From positions 443,886,895-443,950,894 of the forward strand of contig NC_077227.1 in the NCBI RefSeq assembly GCF_027887165.1: a stretch of DNA of 64,000 nucleotides, written 5' to 3'. Source of the stretch: Monodelphis domestica. Its lineage: Eukaryota; Chordata; Mammalia; Didelphimorphia; Didelphidae. Of the stretch, positions 24,200 to 34,085 are shown one piece after another. A program made the translations under genes and the position numbers. The notes below the pieces were generated by a model. It saw only the letters and a program-made list of their open reading frames with translations, was not told the origin of the DNA and made no database searches. How positions within the stretch are numbered: position 1 is the first letter of the stretch; the number at the start of each line of letters is the position of its first letter.

Positions 24200-26560
24200 A
24201 TCTAATCTGATATTGATTTTGTTATTTAACAAGTTGGTGGTCTGAATGTATTTTTAAAAAAAAAGGTCAAATCAGAAATCACTCTCAAAACAGTAGTTGC
24301 CTTTCAGTTCAAAGATAATCAAGTTCACTGTTCTCGGGATACCTATTAGCCATATACGTATGAGGTACTTGATATGGTCTGAATGTCCTGAGTACTCTTA
24401 CTAATATGATCTAAGTTTTCCAGCATATATTTCCATCTTCCTTATATCCCAAAGTTATCAAGTATTGAAGTACACACTGTTAGAGGAACGGGGAGAGATT
24501 GAGAGTTCAAAAAAGTTCTCTACTTCCTCATATTAGCACACAAGTTAAAAATGATACTTATGGTGGTAGTCTTACAAATTCTAATGAGCACTACAATAAC
24601 AGATGATCACATGTTCCTATAAATAACAATTTTTCTTGCCTTTGGATGCATAATACAAGAAACTCTACCAGTTCCATTTGCCTTTCTAAAAAGGTGCTGC
24701 GGAACATTTTCCAACTCAATTCAATTTTCTTTTCACTTCTAGGTACATTTACAATGAAGATGCCAAGGCTGAGAATATTCAGTTCCTCAAGAAATGCACT
24801 AACTTGGTCACTAAAGAAAGATTTCATGTTTAGAGTACCAGCAACATCAATGGGTAAGGACAATCCAAAAAATGTATTATTCTCAATACCAATAGCCTCT
24901 TTCTCAACATTCTTCTACAACTAAAAAAAATTGAAAGAGGCCTTATTGAAGTGAGGCCCATTCCCCCCTTTTTTTTCTATCCTAGATAGAGAAAAGTTAT
25001 GTCTTTACAGATTTTCTCCATTTTTCATCTGTTCATTGCCCTTGAAATTACATCTTCAAATGCTCCTAGGATGATTCTACTTTGTTGGGTCTCTTATCAA
25101 GGTTTTTGTATGTTCCCCCCACCCCACTGCCAAGGCTTCTCATTATTAGATAAAGCAATCTCCTACCATCCTCTTCAGTGTTCTCAGTCTCGGTCGCCGT
25201 ATGCATCTCTCTAAATTTGGCAAGACCATTTAAGTTTCTGCTGGCTGAAATGGTTTCTAGGATTGTCTCATCTCCTTGTGACAACTAATGCACAACAGTT
25301 AAACTTCCTTAAGAAATGGTGACAGTTGGTATAAATACCAGTTCTTTTATTCATTCTCATTTTTGCTGTCAACAGGTGTCAAAATATGCCATGTTGGAGT
25401 GGTCTCAATTGTACTCCATATATTAGTTTTATTCTCTCCTAATTTTGTATTGATTTTTAGCCTTGTTAGACAAATCAATGGTCTACATAAAGGATGGTGA
25501 ATCAGAAATTGTTCTCATATTAAATAAATAGTAGTCTCTGCCTATTAGAATATAATCAATTTCATTTTTTAAGTTATTTCATGGCCATCATATGTTCAGT
25601 ACTTATCTCATAGTATTGATAGGGGAGGGAGGGAATAAGTATTTATATAGCACCTACTATGTGCCAAGAACTGTACTGTGCACTTTTTTCTCTTTTATTT
25701 GGGTTTATTTTTTATGTTTTTTGGATTTTCTTTTGACAACTGATTATATACCCTGTAACTCAGACATGTATCCTGGGTTGATCCAGGTGTTGGTTAACAT
25801 CCTCCTCAGGGGTGGGACTGTATAATTTTCATGAAATCCAAACTTAAAAAACATTTTTTTTGAGAAATTTCAGGAAAAGAAGCTCATTAAGTCCCCAAAT
25901 CAAGAAAGTGAACTTTTTGAAGAAGGTGCCATAAAGAAGCCTGCAGAAACCACATACTGTATCAAAAGACCCAGAATTGAACTGAAGGGAGTTGAACACA
26001 TTTATTCTAAATGTAAGCTCTTATGCCAAAGGGAATTGCCTTCCAATTGGCTTTTTGTCAATGCACTTGCCAGTCATTGGTTTTGCTTTCTCTCTTATTT
26101 CCCTCTATCCTAAATTATTGTAATTTCTTCTTGGATAGTGCAATATTGTATGCACCTCTAGCCAGGAGATCTTTAGAGGTAAAAACTGGTTATGTGAAAT
26201 GATGCACTGGGGAGACTAGGTACATTAATCTCTTGAAACCCTTAATTGGGGAGATTTCAACATGCTCTGTCTCCCAATAGAATTGGGGGGGGGGGGGGGA
26301 AGATTGCGTAAAGGGAACTTCCTCAGAGGGTCATGAGTCCAACCCATCCTATTAGTGTGGCTGGAAGCTAGAGGGAGAACTTCAGGACATTTTAAGTGAG
26401 TCTCAGTGCACAATTTTCCAATCATAGTTTCTCAGCCCCAGACCCATAACCTTTAGTTTCATGTCATGTTCCTAGGGCTCTTAACCTGAGACCTCTATTT
26501 GGAGCATTCCAGCCATGCTGGTGGGATGGGTCGGATGAGAGAAAGTTCACAACCCTGGGA
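24200..26560. other. SIAH1 intron, little recognised
   Basis: Contains a THER1-like tail at 25630-25690 ('agcacctactatgtgccaag') and a run of 15 G at 26285-26299. Otherwise no repeat or exon I can name. Confidence 0.4.
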
Positions 26561-26569
26561 GGAAGGGGT

Positions 26570-26795
26570 TCCCTTTACACAATATTATCTCATCAGGTCC
26601 TCACAACAGCTCTGAAAAATAAATACTATTATTCATCCCATTTTATAGTTGAGGAAACTGAGGCCAATAAGATTGACCTCTTGTCTTTTCCAAGGTCACA
26701 AAACTAGTATGTGTCTGAGGTCACACTTGAACTAAGGTCTTCCTGACTGCAGGTCCAGGACTTTATTCACTTGCACTAGAGATGCCTTTCTTCAT
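26570..26795 (-). repeat. MIR/THER1-like SINE
   Basis: Reverse orientation: 'ttatctcatcaggtcctcacaacagctctg', 'ccattttatagttgaggaaactgaggcc', 'aaggtcacaaaactagta' and 'gtcttcctgactgcaggtcc'. Confidence 0.85.
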
Positions 26796-26889
26796 TGGAC
26801 AGAAAGGTATCCATTAAAGAACAGGTCTATATTTAAAAACATGGACATATTGTGCTTCCAGATTATGTTTGAACCTTAGAGTTAGACCT

Positions 26890-27115
26890 CAATGAACAAG
26901 TAAGCAAGAAAAGTCTAAATTCAAATCCCGTCTCACAAACTTACTAGATGTGTAATCCTGGGCATATCACTTAATTTCTTCCCACCTTTCCTTATCTGTA
27001 AAATGGAATTAATCACAGCACCTACATCCCAGGATTGTTGTGCTGATCAAATAAGAAAATATCTGGAAAGCTCTTTGTAAATCTTGAGGCACTATACAAA
27101 TCTTAGTTATTACAT
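26890..27115 (+). repeat. MIR-like CORE-SINE
   Basis: Shows 'ttcaaatcccgtctcacaaacttactagatgtgtaatcctgggcatatcactta', 'ccttatctgtaaaatgg' and the 'ctctttgtaaatcttgaggcactataca' tail, in forward order. Confidence 0.82.
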
Positions 27116-27249
27116 CATCTATACAAATATATCCCATCTATACAATACTCAAGTCTCTACTTCTACCCTTTTTTGCTACCTCATAAGGTAGTCAGTTCTA
27201 TTTTTAGTAGCAAAAATATTATAAAGTCCTTCCTTAGTAGTCCAACCAT

Positions 27250-27840
27250 TATGGAGAAAATTTAGAGCTAAAACCAAAATGCTATAAAACTGTTTATACC
27301 CTTTGATCCACCATTACCATTACTAAGTCTGTATCCCAAAGAGATTAAAGACAAAAGGACATATTTGTACACAAATATTTGTAGCAGTTCTTTTTTTGTG
27401 GTGGTGAAGAACTAGCAATCCACTGGAAAATTGTTGAACAAACTGTGGTATATGATTGCAATGGAATACTATTGTAATATAAGAAATGACAAGCAAGATG
27501 CTCTAAGAAAAACCTGGAAAGATTTACATGAATTGACAACAAATGAAATGAGCAGAACCAGGAGAACATGGTATAAAGTACTAGCAATATCAATTGAAAT
27601 GATCAATTGTAAATGACTTACCCAGAGAAAGAAATGATGGAGTGTGAATACAGATTGAAGCATACTATTTTTTACCTTCTTTCTTTTTTTTTTGCATAAA
27701 TCTTCTACAACATGACCAATATGAAAATGGATTTTGTGTGATTATACATACATAGGCTAGAATAAGTTGCTCACCATCTTGGTGAGGGGAGAGAAGGGAA
27801 GGAGACAGAGAATTTGGAAATCAATTTTAAAAAAATTAAG
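27250..27840 (+). mobile_element. L1 3' tail
   Basis: Full tail order from 'tataaaactgtttataccctttgatcca' through 'ctgtatcccaaagagatt', 'aactgtggtatatgattgcaatggaatact', 'gagcagaaccaggagaac' to 'tgaatacagattgaagcatac'. 5'-truncated before 27250; antisense to SIAH1. Confidence 0.9.
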
Positions 27841-27849
27841 GTATTTTTC

Positions 27850-28840
27850 CAAGTTCCTTGACCATGTTCTTTCCCTCCTCTCTTTCCTCCCCCTTCCCGG
27901 AGCTGCCAACCAATTCCACTAGGTTATACATGTATTATTACTCAAAGCCTATTTCCATATTCATTTTTGTAACAGAATAATCTTTTAAAACCAAAACCCC
28001 AAAACAAATACCTATATAAACAAGTGATAAATCATATGCTTTTCTTCTGCATTTCCAGGCCCACAGTTCTTTCTCTCGATAGCATTCTTTCTCATAAATC
28101 CCTCGGGATTGTCCTGGATCTTTGCATTGCTATTAGTAGCAAAGTCTTTTACATTTGATCATCCCATAATGTTTCAGTTATTGTGTATGATGTTCTCCTA
28201 GTTCTGCTCATTTCACTCCACATCAGTTAATGGAGGTGTTATAGTTTTTATAGAAATCAAGCAGTTCATTCCTTATAACACAATAGTATTCCAATCACCA
28301 TCCATCATATGCCAATTGTTTAGTCATTCCCCAATTGAAGGACACCCCTCATTTTCCAATTCTTTGCCACCACAAAGTATGGCTATAAATATTTTATACA
28401 ATTTTTTTTATCAACTATAAAATGGGAAATGTCTTGATTTCTTGTACTTTTGAGAAACTGGACCTTTTGTCAGATTTTGTTATAAAATTTTTCCGCAGTT
28501 TGTTGCTTCTTTTATAATTTTGGTGCATTGGTTTTGTTTGTACAAAACCTTTTTAATTTAATACAATCAAAATTATTCAGTTTACATCTTTATCTCTTGC
28601 TTGATCTTAAATTCTTCCCTTTCTCAATAAATCTGAAAGACATACTATTCTATGTTCCCCTAATTTACTTACAATTTCCCTCTTTATATTGAAGTCATTT
28701 ACCCAATTTGAATTTATCTTGGTATAGGGTGTAAGATGTTGATCAAAACCTAATTTTCCCAGTGGAACTCAATTTTTTGAAAGATGAATGTTGACCCTTT
28801 TTTTGCATGTAAATGAGGGGGAAATTAGGGGTTAAAGTGC
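27850..28840 (-). mobile_element. L1 3' tail in opposite orientation
   Basis: Reverse of the L1 tail: 'cacagttctttctctcgatagcattctttctcataaatccctc', 'gtgtatgatgttctcctagttctgctcattt', 'tccccaattgaaggacacccctcattttcc'. It abuts the plus-strand copy ending near 27840, forming a tail-to-tail pair. The part beyond 28400 is assigned with less certainty. It is the only sense-oriented L1 seen in the SIAH1 intron. Confidence 0.75.
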
Positions 28841-28849
28841 TTCCTTAAC

Positions 28850-29380
28850 AACTTGGAATTACATAATTGGATAAAATATCCTTACCCTTTGACCCAGAGA
28901 TTACTGTGGAACATATATATCCAAGAAGAAGTATTTTATAAAAAGGCTACAGTAAATAAACAAAAACAGTCATATAGGAGCATACTTTTTTGTGATAGTA
29001 AAAGAACTAGAAACAAAGCTATCCATCAGAGAATGTATAAACAAACTGTAGTACCTGGAATGTAATGGAATATTATTCTATGAGCCAAAAATTAATATAA
29101 ACTAATAAAGAAGTTAGAAGAACAACAAATTTGTGTCTGTGCAGTACTTACAAAAATGTAACAACAAAAAAAGCACCATCACAAAATAACAGAAAATGAG
29201 CAATGCAAAATTATGAAGATCACTCTTGATCCCAAAGATATCTATTTCTCACTCCTTTATTTTGGGAGGACAAAGATGAAAGGAATCTATGAATGTGTAA
29301 CATTATACCTATTATCACTGGTTTTGCTGATATTTATTGTTTTAAATAAAATCTTTAAAATAAGGATAAAAACTTGGGAA
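28850..29380 (+). mobile_element. L1 3' tail, diverged
   Basis: Reads 'ccttaccctttgacccagagattac', 'atccatcagagaatgtataaacaaactgtagta', 'tgtaatggaatattattcta' and an end variant near 29.3 kb, in L1 order but heavily mutated. Confidence 0.7.
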
Positions 29381-29384
29381 GGAA

Positions 29385-29655
29385 ATCAGTAATGGCAAAT
29401 TTAGGAGAATAAAAGATGTCAATAAAAAAATTACTTTTTAAATCCCTTCTCAAAGTCAAAATTTGATTCCTCATGGATCTGACTTCTCTCCACTAGAACT
29501 AAAACAACCAGTCCAATACATGTTCACAAGTCATATCTTATTCCCCCCTCCCAAGTCTCACCCATGTTCAACACTCCCAATTAAATTTGTTTTTCATTCT
29601 AACTGCCTATCTAAAAGGTGGCTATCTAGCCAATCACAATCTCAGAGCTCTTCTC
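29385..29655. other. SIAH1 intron, nothing recognised
   Basis: About 270 bp without clear repeat or exon signal. Confidence 0.4.
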
Positions 29656-29659
29656 ACTT

Positions 29660-29850
29660 TACATCTGGAGCAGTGAAGTGTTGAAGTAGACAAAGTTCCA
29701 GATCTGGAGTCAAGAAGAGACAAGTTCAAATCTGCCATCAGACATTGTCTGACTTTGGGCAAATCTGTTAACTCTGCTTGCCTCAATTTCCTCATCTATA
29801 AAATGTGCTTAAGAAAGAAAAGGCAAACCACTCTAGTATCTCTATCAAGA
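29660..29850 (+). repeat. MAR1-like CORE-SINE
   Basis: Forward copy: 'gatctggagtcaagaagaga', 'gactttgggcaaatctgttaact', 'cctcaatttcctcatctataaaatg' and 'aaaggcaaaccactctagtatct'. Confidence 0.85.
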
Positions 29851-29929
29851 AACTTACATAATTGTCACCATTATTAAAATGTAAACTCCTGTTGAATTTA
29901 CATCTTTAAAGATGTAAGAGAAAAAAACA

Positions 29930-30150
29930 CAAATTAGGAGTCAGAAGACAAATTCCTGCTTATCATGTATCCTTTCTCCACTTATCTTGTATCCTTGGGC
30001 AAGTCATCTCACTTCTCTAGAGACTGCTCATCTTGGGATAACAATACTTACAGTCCCTACTTCACAAGATTATTCAGAAAGCACTCTATAAACCACAAAG
30101 GACTATTTAATGATAATGGTCACACTAATATGAGTAGTCACCTTCTCCCA
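29930..30150 (+). repeat. MIR-like SINE, diverged
   Basis: Contains 'ggagtcagaagacaaattcctgctt', 'tccttgggcaagtcatctca' and a 'ttcagaaagcactctataaacc' tail. A weak match throughout. Confidence 0.6.
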
Positions 30151-30299
30151 CAGCACCCAGCAAAATACTTTTAATGAATATTTATTAAGTCTCTATTATT
30201 TGTCAAACACCATGCTGGATACTGGAAAGATATGGAGAAAATCTAGCCAATAGTACTTTGACAGATATAATATATATACTGTATAAGAGAGCAAAAGAT

Positions 30300-30485
30300 G
30301 ATGTCGTTCAATCATTTCAGTCATGACCAACCCCTGATGACTCCATTTGGAGTTTTCTTAGCAAGGACACTAGAGTTTGCCATTTCCTTCTCCACCTCAT
30401 TTTACAGATTAGGAAACTGAAGCCAACAGGGTAAGTGACTTGTCCAAAGTCATACAAAAGTAAACATCAGGCCAGATCTAAATAA
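30300..30485 (-). repeat. MAR1-like CORE-SINE
   Basis: Reverse copy: 'cgttcaatcatttcagtcatgacc', 'tttggagttttcttagcaagg', 'ttgccatttccttctccacctcattttacagattaggaaactga' and 'gtaagtgacttgtccaaagtcat'. Confidence 0.85.
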
Positions 30486-30489
30486 AAAA

Positions 30490-31350
30490 AAAAAATCTGA
30501 CCACCTAGAAACTAATAATTTCATGAGAAATAAGGAAACAAAGCAGTCAAAGGAATGAGAAAACAGAGGGACAACATGAAATATCTTATCAAAAAAAAAA
30601 AAAAAAACAACTGAGGGGACAGCTGGGGAGCTCAGTGGATTGAGAGCCAGGCCTAGAGACGGGAGGTCCTGGGTTCAAATCTTGCCTTCGACACTTCCTA
30701 GCTGTATGACCCTGGGCAAGTCACTTGACCCCCATTGCCTAGGCCTTACCACTCTTCTGCCTTGGAGCCAATACACAGTATTGACTCCAGGACGGAAGGT
30801 AAGGGTTATTTAAAAAGGAAAAAAAAAAACAGACCTAGAAAATCTAGGAGACAATTTGAAAATTATTGGACTACCTGAAGCCACGATCAAGAAAAAACCT
30901 TGGACATCACACTACAAGAAGTTATCAGAGAAAACTTCCCAGAGATCCTCAAACAAGAAAATAAAATTGAAATTGAAAGAATTCACTGATCACTGATCCA
31001 GAAAGAAATCCTCAAATGACAACTTCCAGGCATGTAATGGCTAAGTTCAAGAACCACCAAGGTAAGAGAAAATTCTTCAAACAGTCAGAAAGAAACCATT
31101 CAAATACCATGGAGCTACAATCAGGATAACGAGGACCAGTGGCTTCTACAGTAAAGGATCAAAAGGCATGGAATATGTTTACAACCCATAGTCAACTAAT
31201 CCAACAAAACTGAGTATATTCTTTGGGAGTGGAGGGTGGGGGGAGGGGGGATGGACATTCAAGAAGAGAAGATTTCTAAACATTCCTTAGGAATAAGACA
31301 GACTTAAACAAAAAATTTGAAGTCCAAACATGAGAAACAAGAGAAGCCCA
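30490..31350 (+). mobile_element. L1 ORF1 remnant interrupted by a SINE
   Basis: Before the SINE, coiled-coil-like codons run to about 30590. After it, from 30838, the frame reads ENLGDNLKIIGLPE, the hallmark start of the ORF1 RNA-binding domain. Then come 'ENFPEILKQE' and 'IERIH'-like pieces and, with stops, a motif like the C-terminal domain ('FKYHGATIRIT' in a consensus frame, then 'NPTKLSIFF'). Disabled by stops and shifts. It joins abruptly to L1 tail sequence near 31355. Confidence 0.75.
30605..30815 (+). repeat. tRNA-derived marsupial SINE inside L1 ORF1
   Basis: Well preserved: GGGGACAGCTGGGGAGCTCA head, a 'gggttcaaatc' B-box, 'tgtatgaccctgggcaagtcac', 'gcctaggccttaccactcttctgccttgg', 'aggacggaaggtaagggtt'. 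Poly-A rich flanks hide the target duplication. Confidence 0.92.
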
Positions 31351-31354
31351 AAAA

Positions 31355-31815
31355 GGAATGATAAACTGGAGGATTTCTATGCGAACTGGAAAGACCTCCT
31401 GGAACTGATGCAAAGCAAAAAGGAGCTGAACCAGGAGAACATTGTACACAGAGACTGATACATTGTGGCGCAACTGAATGTAACAAACTTTTCTACTAGT
31501 AGCAATGCAATGACCCAGGATAATCCAGAGGGACTTATGAGAAAGAACACTATCCACATCCAGAGAAATAACTGTGAGAGGAGAAATGCAGGGGGGAGGG
31601 GGGGAAACGATTGATCACATGGTTCAATGGGGATATGATTAGGGTCTTGGCAAATATGAATAATATGGAAATGACACATAGGTTTTGAACAATGATACAT
31701 GTATATAACCCAGTGGAATACCTAGTCAGCTCTGGGAGGGGGGAGAGAAGAGGGAAGGGAAAGAACATGAATCATGTAACCATGGAAATAATAATCTAAA
31801 TAAATAATAAATAAA
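31355..31815 (+). mobile_element. L1 3' tail joined to ORF1 remnant
   Basis: From 'gaatgataaactggaggatttctatg' through 'gagctgaaccaggagaacattgtacacagagactg', 'gacccaggataatccagaggg' to 'aaagaacatgaatcatgtaaccatgg' and AT-rich end. ORF2 is missing between this and the ORF1 piece, so the copy has a large internal deletion or is a composite. Confidence 0.9.
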
Positions 31816-31839
31816 ACGGGCCCCCTTTTCCATTTGGAA

Positions 31840-32020
31840 TAAAGGTAAAGAAATGAAAAATGATGTCAAACAGTTGCCAAGATGTGAAAAGAGAGACCAG
31901 GTAAATGGCCTTCATTTTCTCAGTAAAGTATGGAGCAAAGTTCTTAGCTTTGAAGGTCAAGGGAGAGAGTGGTATTGGAGGCTTGAAGAAAAAAAGGATT
32001 TGAAAAAGCTTCTCTAAAAA
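31840..32020 (-). other. Unidentified piece, possibly an old LINE fragment
   Basis: The minus strand reads 'FKAKNFAPYFTEKMKAIY', reminiscent of the spacer between endonuclease and reverse transcriptase in old CR1/L2-like elements. That link is a memory-based guess. Confidence 0.3.
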
Positions 32021-32029
32021 ATCCCATGT

Positions 32030-32200
32030 ACAACAGCAAAGCAGATAATAATGCCTCATTAATGCCATTTCCACTGATAAAATCATTTCCCTTTGTGATG
32101 TTGAAACATTTGAAAGTGTCAATGACTTTGGTGGCAAGAACTCTCTTTTTCTGGATCTTCAATTGAAGTGGCTGTAGTACCTGTAGGAACAGTTCCCAGG
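32030..32200 (-). pseudogene. Possible Y-box (cold-shock domain) processed pseudogene fragment
   Basis: The minus-strand frame at 32150-32065 reads KRVLATKVIDTFKCFN followed by ITKGNDFISGN. This follows the spacing of the vertebrate Y-box cold-shock domain (K-V-x-A-T-K-V-x-G-T-V-K-W-F-N-V-x-x-G-x-G-F-I-x-x-N), with about half the positions kept, including FN and FI. The RNA-binding Trp is Cys and the Gly of GYGFI is lost. A Gly/Thr/Ala-rich stretch upstream also fits this family. Only the first third of the domain is seen, without introns, so a retrocopy fragment is the best reading; chance similarity is possible. Confidence 0.45.
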
Positions 32201-32216
32201 CTGCATCTCCCTAAGG

Positions 32217-33030
32217 CAGTGATAGCAAACCTTTTAGAGATGGAGTGCCAAAAAATTGGTAAATGAGGGGAATGACTGAACAAATTGTATATGTTGGTGA
32301 TGGAATACTATTGTGCTCAAAGGAATAATAAAGTGGAGGAATTTCATGGGAACTAGAGTGACCTCCACGAATTGATACAGAGTGAAATGAAACCAGGAGA
32401 ACATTATACAGAGACAGATATACTGTGGCACAATTGAATGTAATGAACTTCTCTACTAGCAGCAATGCAATGATCCAGGACAATTCTGAAAGACTCATGA
32501 GAAAGAACACTATCCACATTCAGAGGAAGAACTGTGTGAATAGAAACACAGAAGAAAAACAACTAGGTCGATGGGGATATGATTTGGGATGTAGACTCTG
32601 AACGATCACCCTAGTGCAAATATCAATAATATGGAAATGGGTTTTGATCAAGGACACATATTAAAGCCAGTGGAATTGTGTGTCAGCTACAGGCGGGGGG
32701 GGGGGGGGGGGGGGGGGGTAGAGGGTAAGAACATGAATCTTGTAACCATGGGAAAATATTCTAAATTAATTAAATAAAAATTTCCAAAAATCTAAAATCT
32801 AAAAAAAGAGAGAGATGGAGTGCCAGGCCCGGCCCCACCTCCCAGCCCCCTCCTCACTCACTTTAGACAGATGGAGGAAGTACTCCCATCGTGTACTTCC
32901 AGAGGGTCGGGTGATAAGAGCCCTGTGTAGAGAGGGGGAGAATGCCCCCAGCACTGGCACTCCAGCTCTGCTCCCCTCCAGCCTAGCTCCTCTCCAACAC
33001 CACCACAGGAATCACCTTCGTCACACCCTT
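32217..33030. mobile_element. hAT-like MITE fragment, interrupted by an L1
   Basis: Starts CAGTGATAGCAAACCTTTTA, close to the hAT end at 40482, then continues after the L1 insertion with 'gagtgccaggcccggccccacc' and a GC-rich interior to about 33 kb. The same GC-rich interior pattern occurs at 40.5 kb. The far inverted end is not found, so it is truncated. Confidence 0.6.
32251..32810 (+). mobile_element. 5'-truncated L1 insertion with 15-bp target duplication
   Basis: A 560-bp L1 tail flanked by AGAGATGGAGTGCCA at 32236-32250 and 32811-32825. It ends in an A-rich tail. The 5' junction lies in the 'aaaattggaaaatgagggg' part of the tail. Inside it is a run of 24 G (32695-32718), where related copies have a mixed G-rich stretch. 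Clearly younger than the host repeat. Confidence 0.92.
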
Positions 33031-33079
33031 ACTTACAAGCAATTTCCAACTAGTGCATATAACACAATGAAGTAAAATC

Positions 33080-33560
33080 AAGGACAGTTACTAGCCTGAA
33101 TTAATTGCTGTAACCAAGTACAAGAAAAACAACATTTCACATGAGGAGGGATTTAGATTTATGTAGTTCTCTAATAATGGTCATAACTGTAATAAAAGGA
33201 ACACTAGCAATAAGAACATATTAAGAATCATTTGACAAATTGGATTCTCAGAGGCCTAGTATGTACATCTTCAAATTATATTCTGATAAATAGGAATCTT
33301 TGGCCTCAATTATTTAATCACAGGGGTTGGAGAAGGGAAGGAAATAAGCATATATGCAATGCCTAATAAGTGCCAGAACTATGCTAAACACTTTACAAAT
33401 ATGCTGCCTGATCTCCTGGCTCTTTAGGCTTGCATCATGACAAAAAACAATGTGAATGGAAAAAAGAAAACTGAATAATAGTAATAAGAGCCAAACTTGT
33501 CCTTAAAGTGAAAGGGAAATGCATCTCTCTCTCTCTCTCTTTGTAGACAGAGGGAAGGGG
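33080..33560. other. SIAH1 intron with a THER1-like tail
   Basis: 33340-33400 reads 'gcctaataagtgccagaactatgctaaacactttacaaat', a CORE-SINE/L2-type tail, followed by a (CT)n at about 33525-33541. Nothing else recognised. Confidence 0.5.
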
Positions 33561-33564
33561 GAAA

Positions 33565-34085
33565 GTGACCAGATGAAAATGGGTGTAGGACATAACATAT
33601 ATGGTCAGACTCAATTAATATAGTGGTCACTTTTAATGAATTGCTTCCCCCTCTTTCATTTTTATTTCATGTTACATGGAATGGCTAGGCAGAAAGAGCA
33701 AAAACAGAGAAAGAAAATTACAGGCCTAAATGAAGTACAAGCAAGGAAACTACACAATATATCACAAGGATCATTCACTATGAGCAAGTAGGATTTATAC
33801 TATCAGCATAATTGACCATATCAATAACCAACAGAAATCACATGCTTATCTCAATAGATGCAGAAAGTTTTTTTACAAAATGTAACAATACCCATTCCTA
33901 TTAAAAACACTAGATGAATAAATGGGGCATTCCTTAAAATGATTAGTATATACCTAAAACCATCAGCAAGTACCTTTTGCAATGAGGATAAGTTAGAAGT
34001 ACTCCCAATAAGATCAAGAGTGACGCAAGAATGCCCATTATCACCACTATCATTTAATGATGTATTAGAAATGCTAGCTTTATTG
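33565..34085 (+). mobile_element. L1 ORF2 reverse-transcriptase remnant
   Basis: Reads 'ITRIIHYEQVGFI', then 'NHMLISIDAE', then 'RVTQECPLSPLSFNDVLEML', which follow the L1 RT order (HHDQVGFI, NHMIISIDAEKAFDK, TRQGCPLSPLLFNIVLE). The catalytic Y-A-D-D segment is missing: near 34085 the sequence jumps to the 3' tail. Includes stops; inactive. Confidence 0.85.

Noticed and set aside
31276..32519. Overlapping 60-137-codon frames on the minus strand across 27-50 kb
   Set aside because: They are antisense shadows of L1 3' tails, with the same peptide patterns recurring at each tail; not genes.
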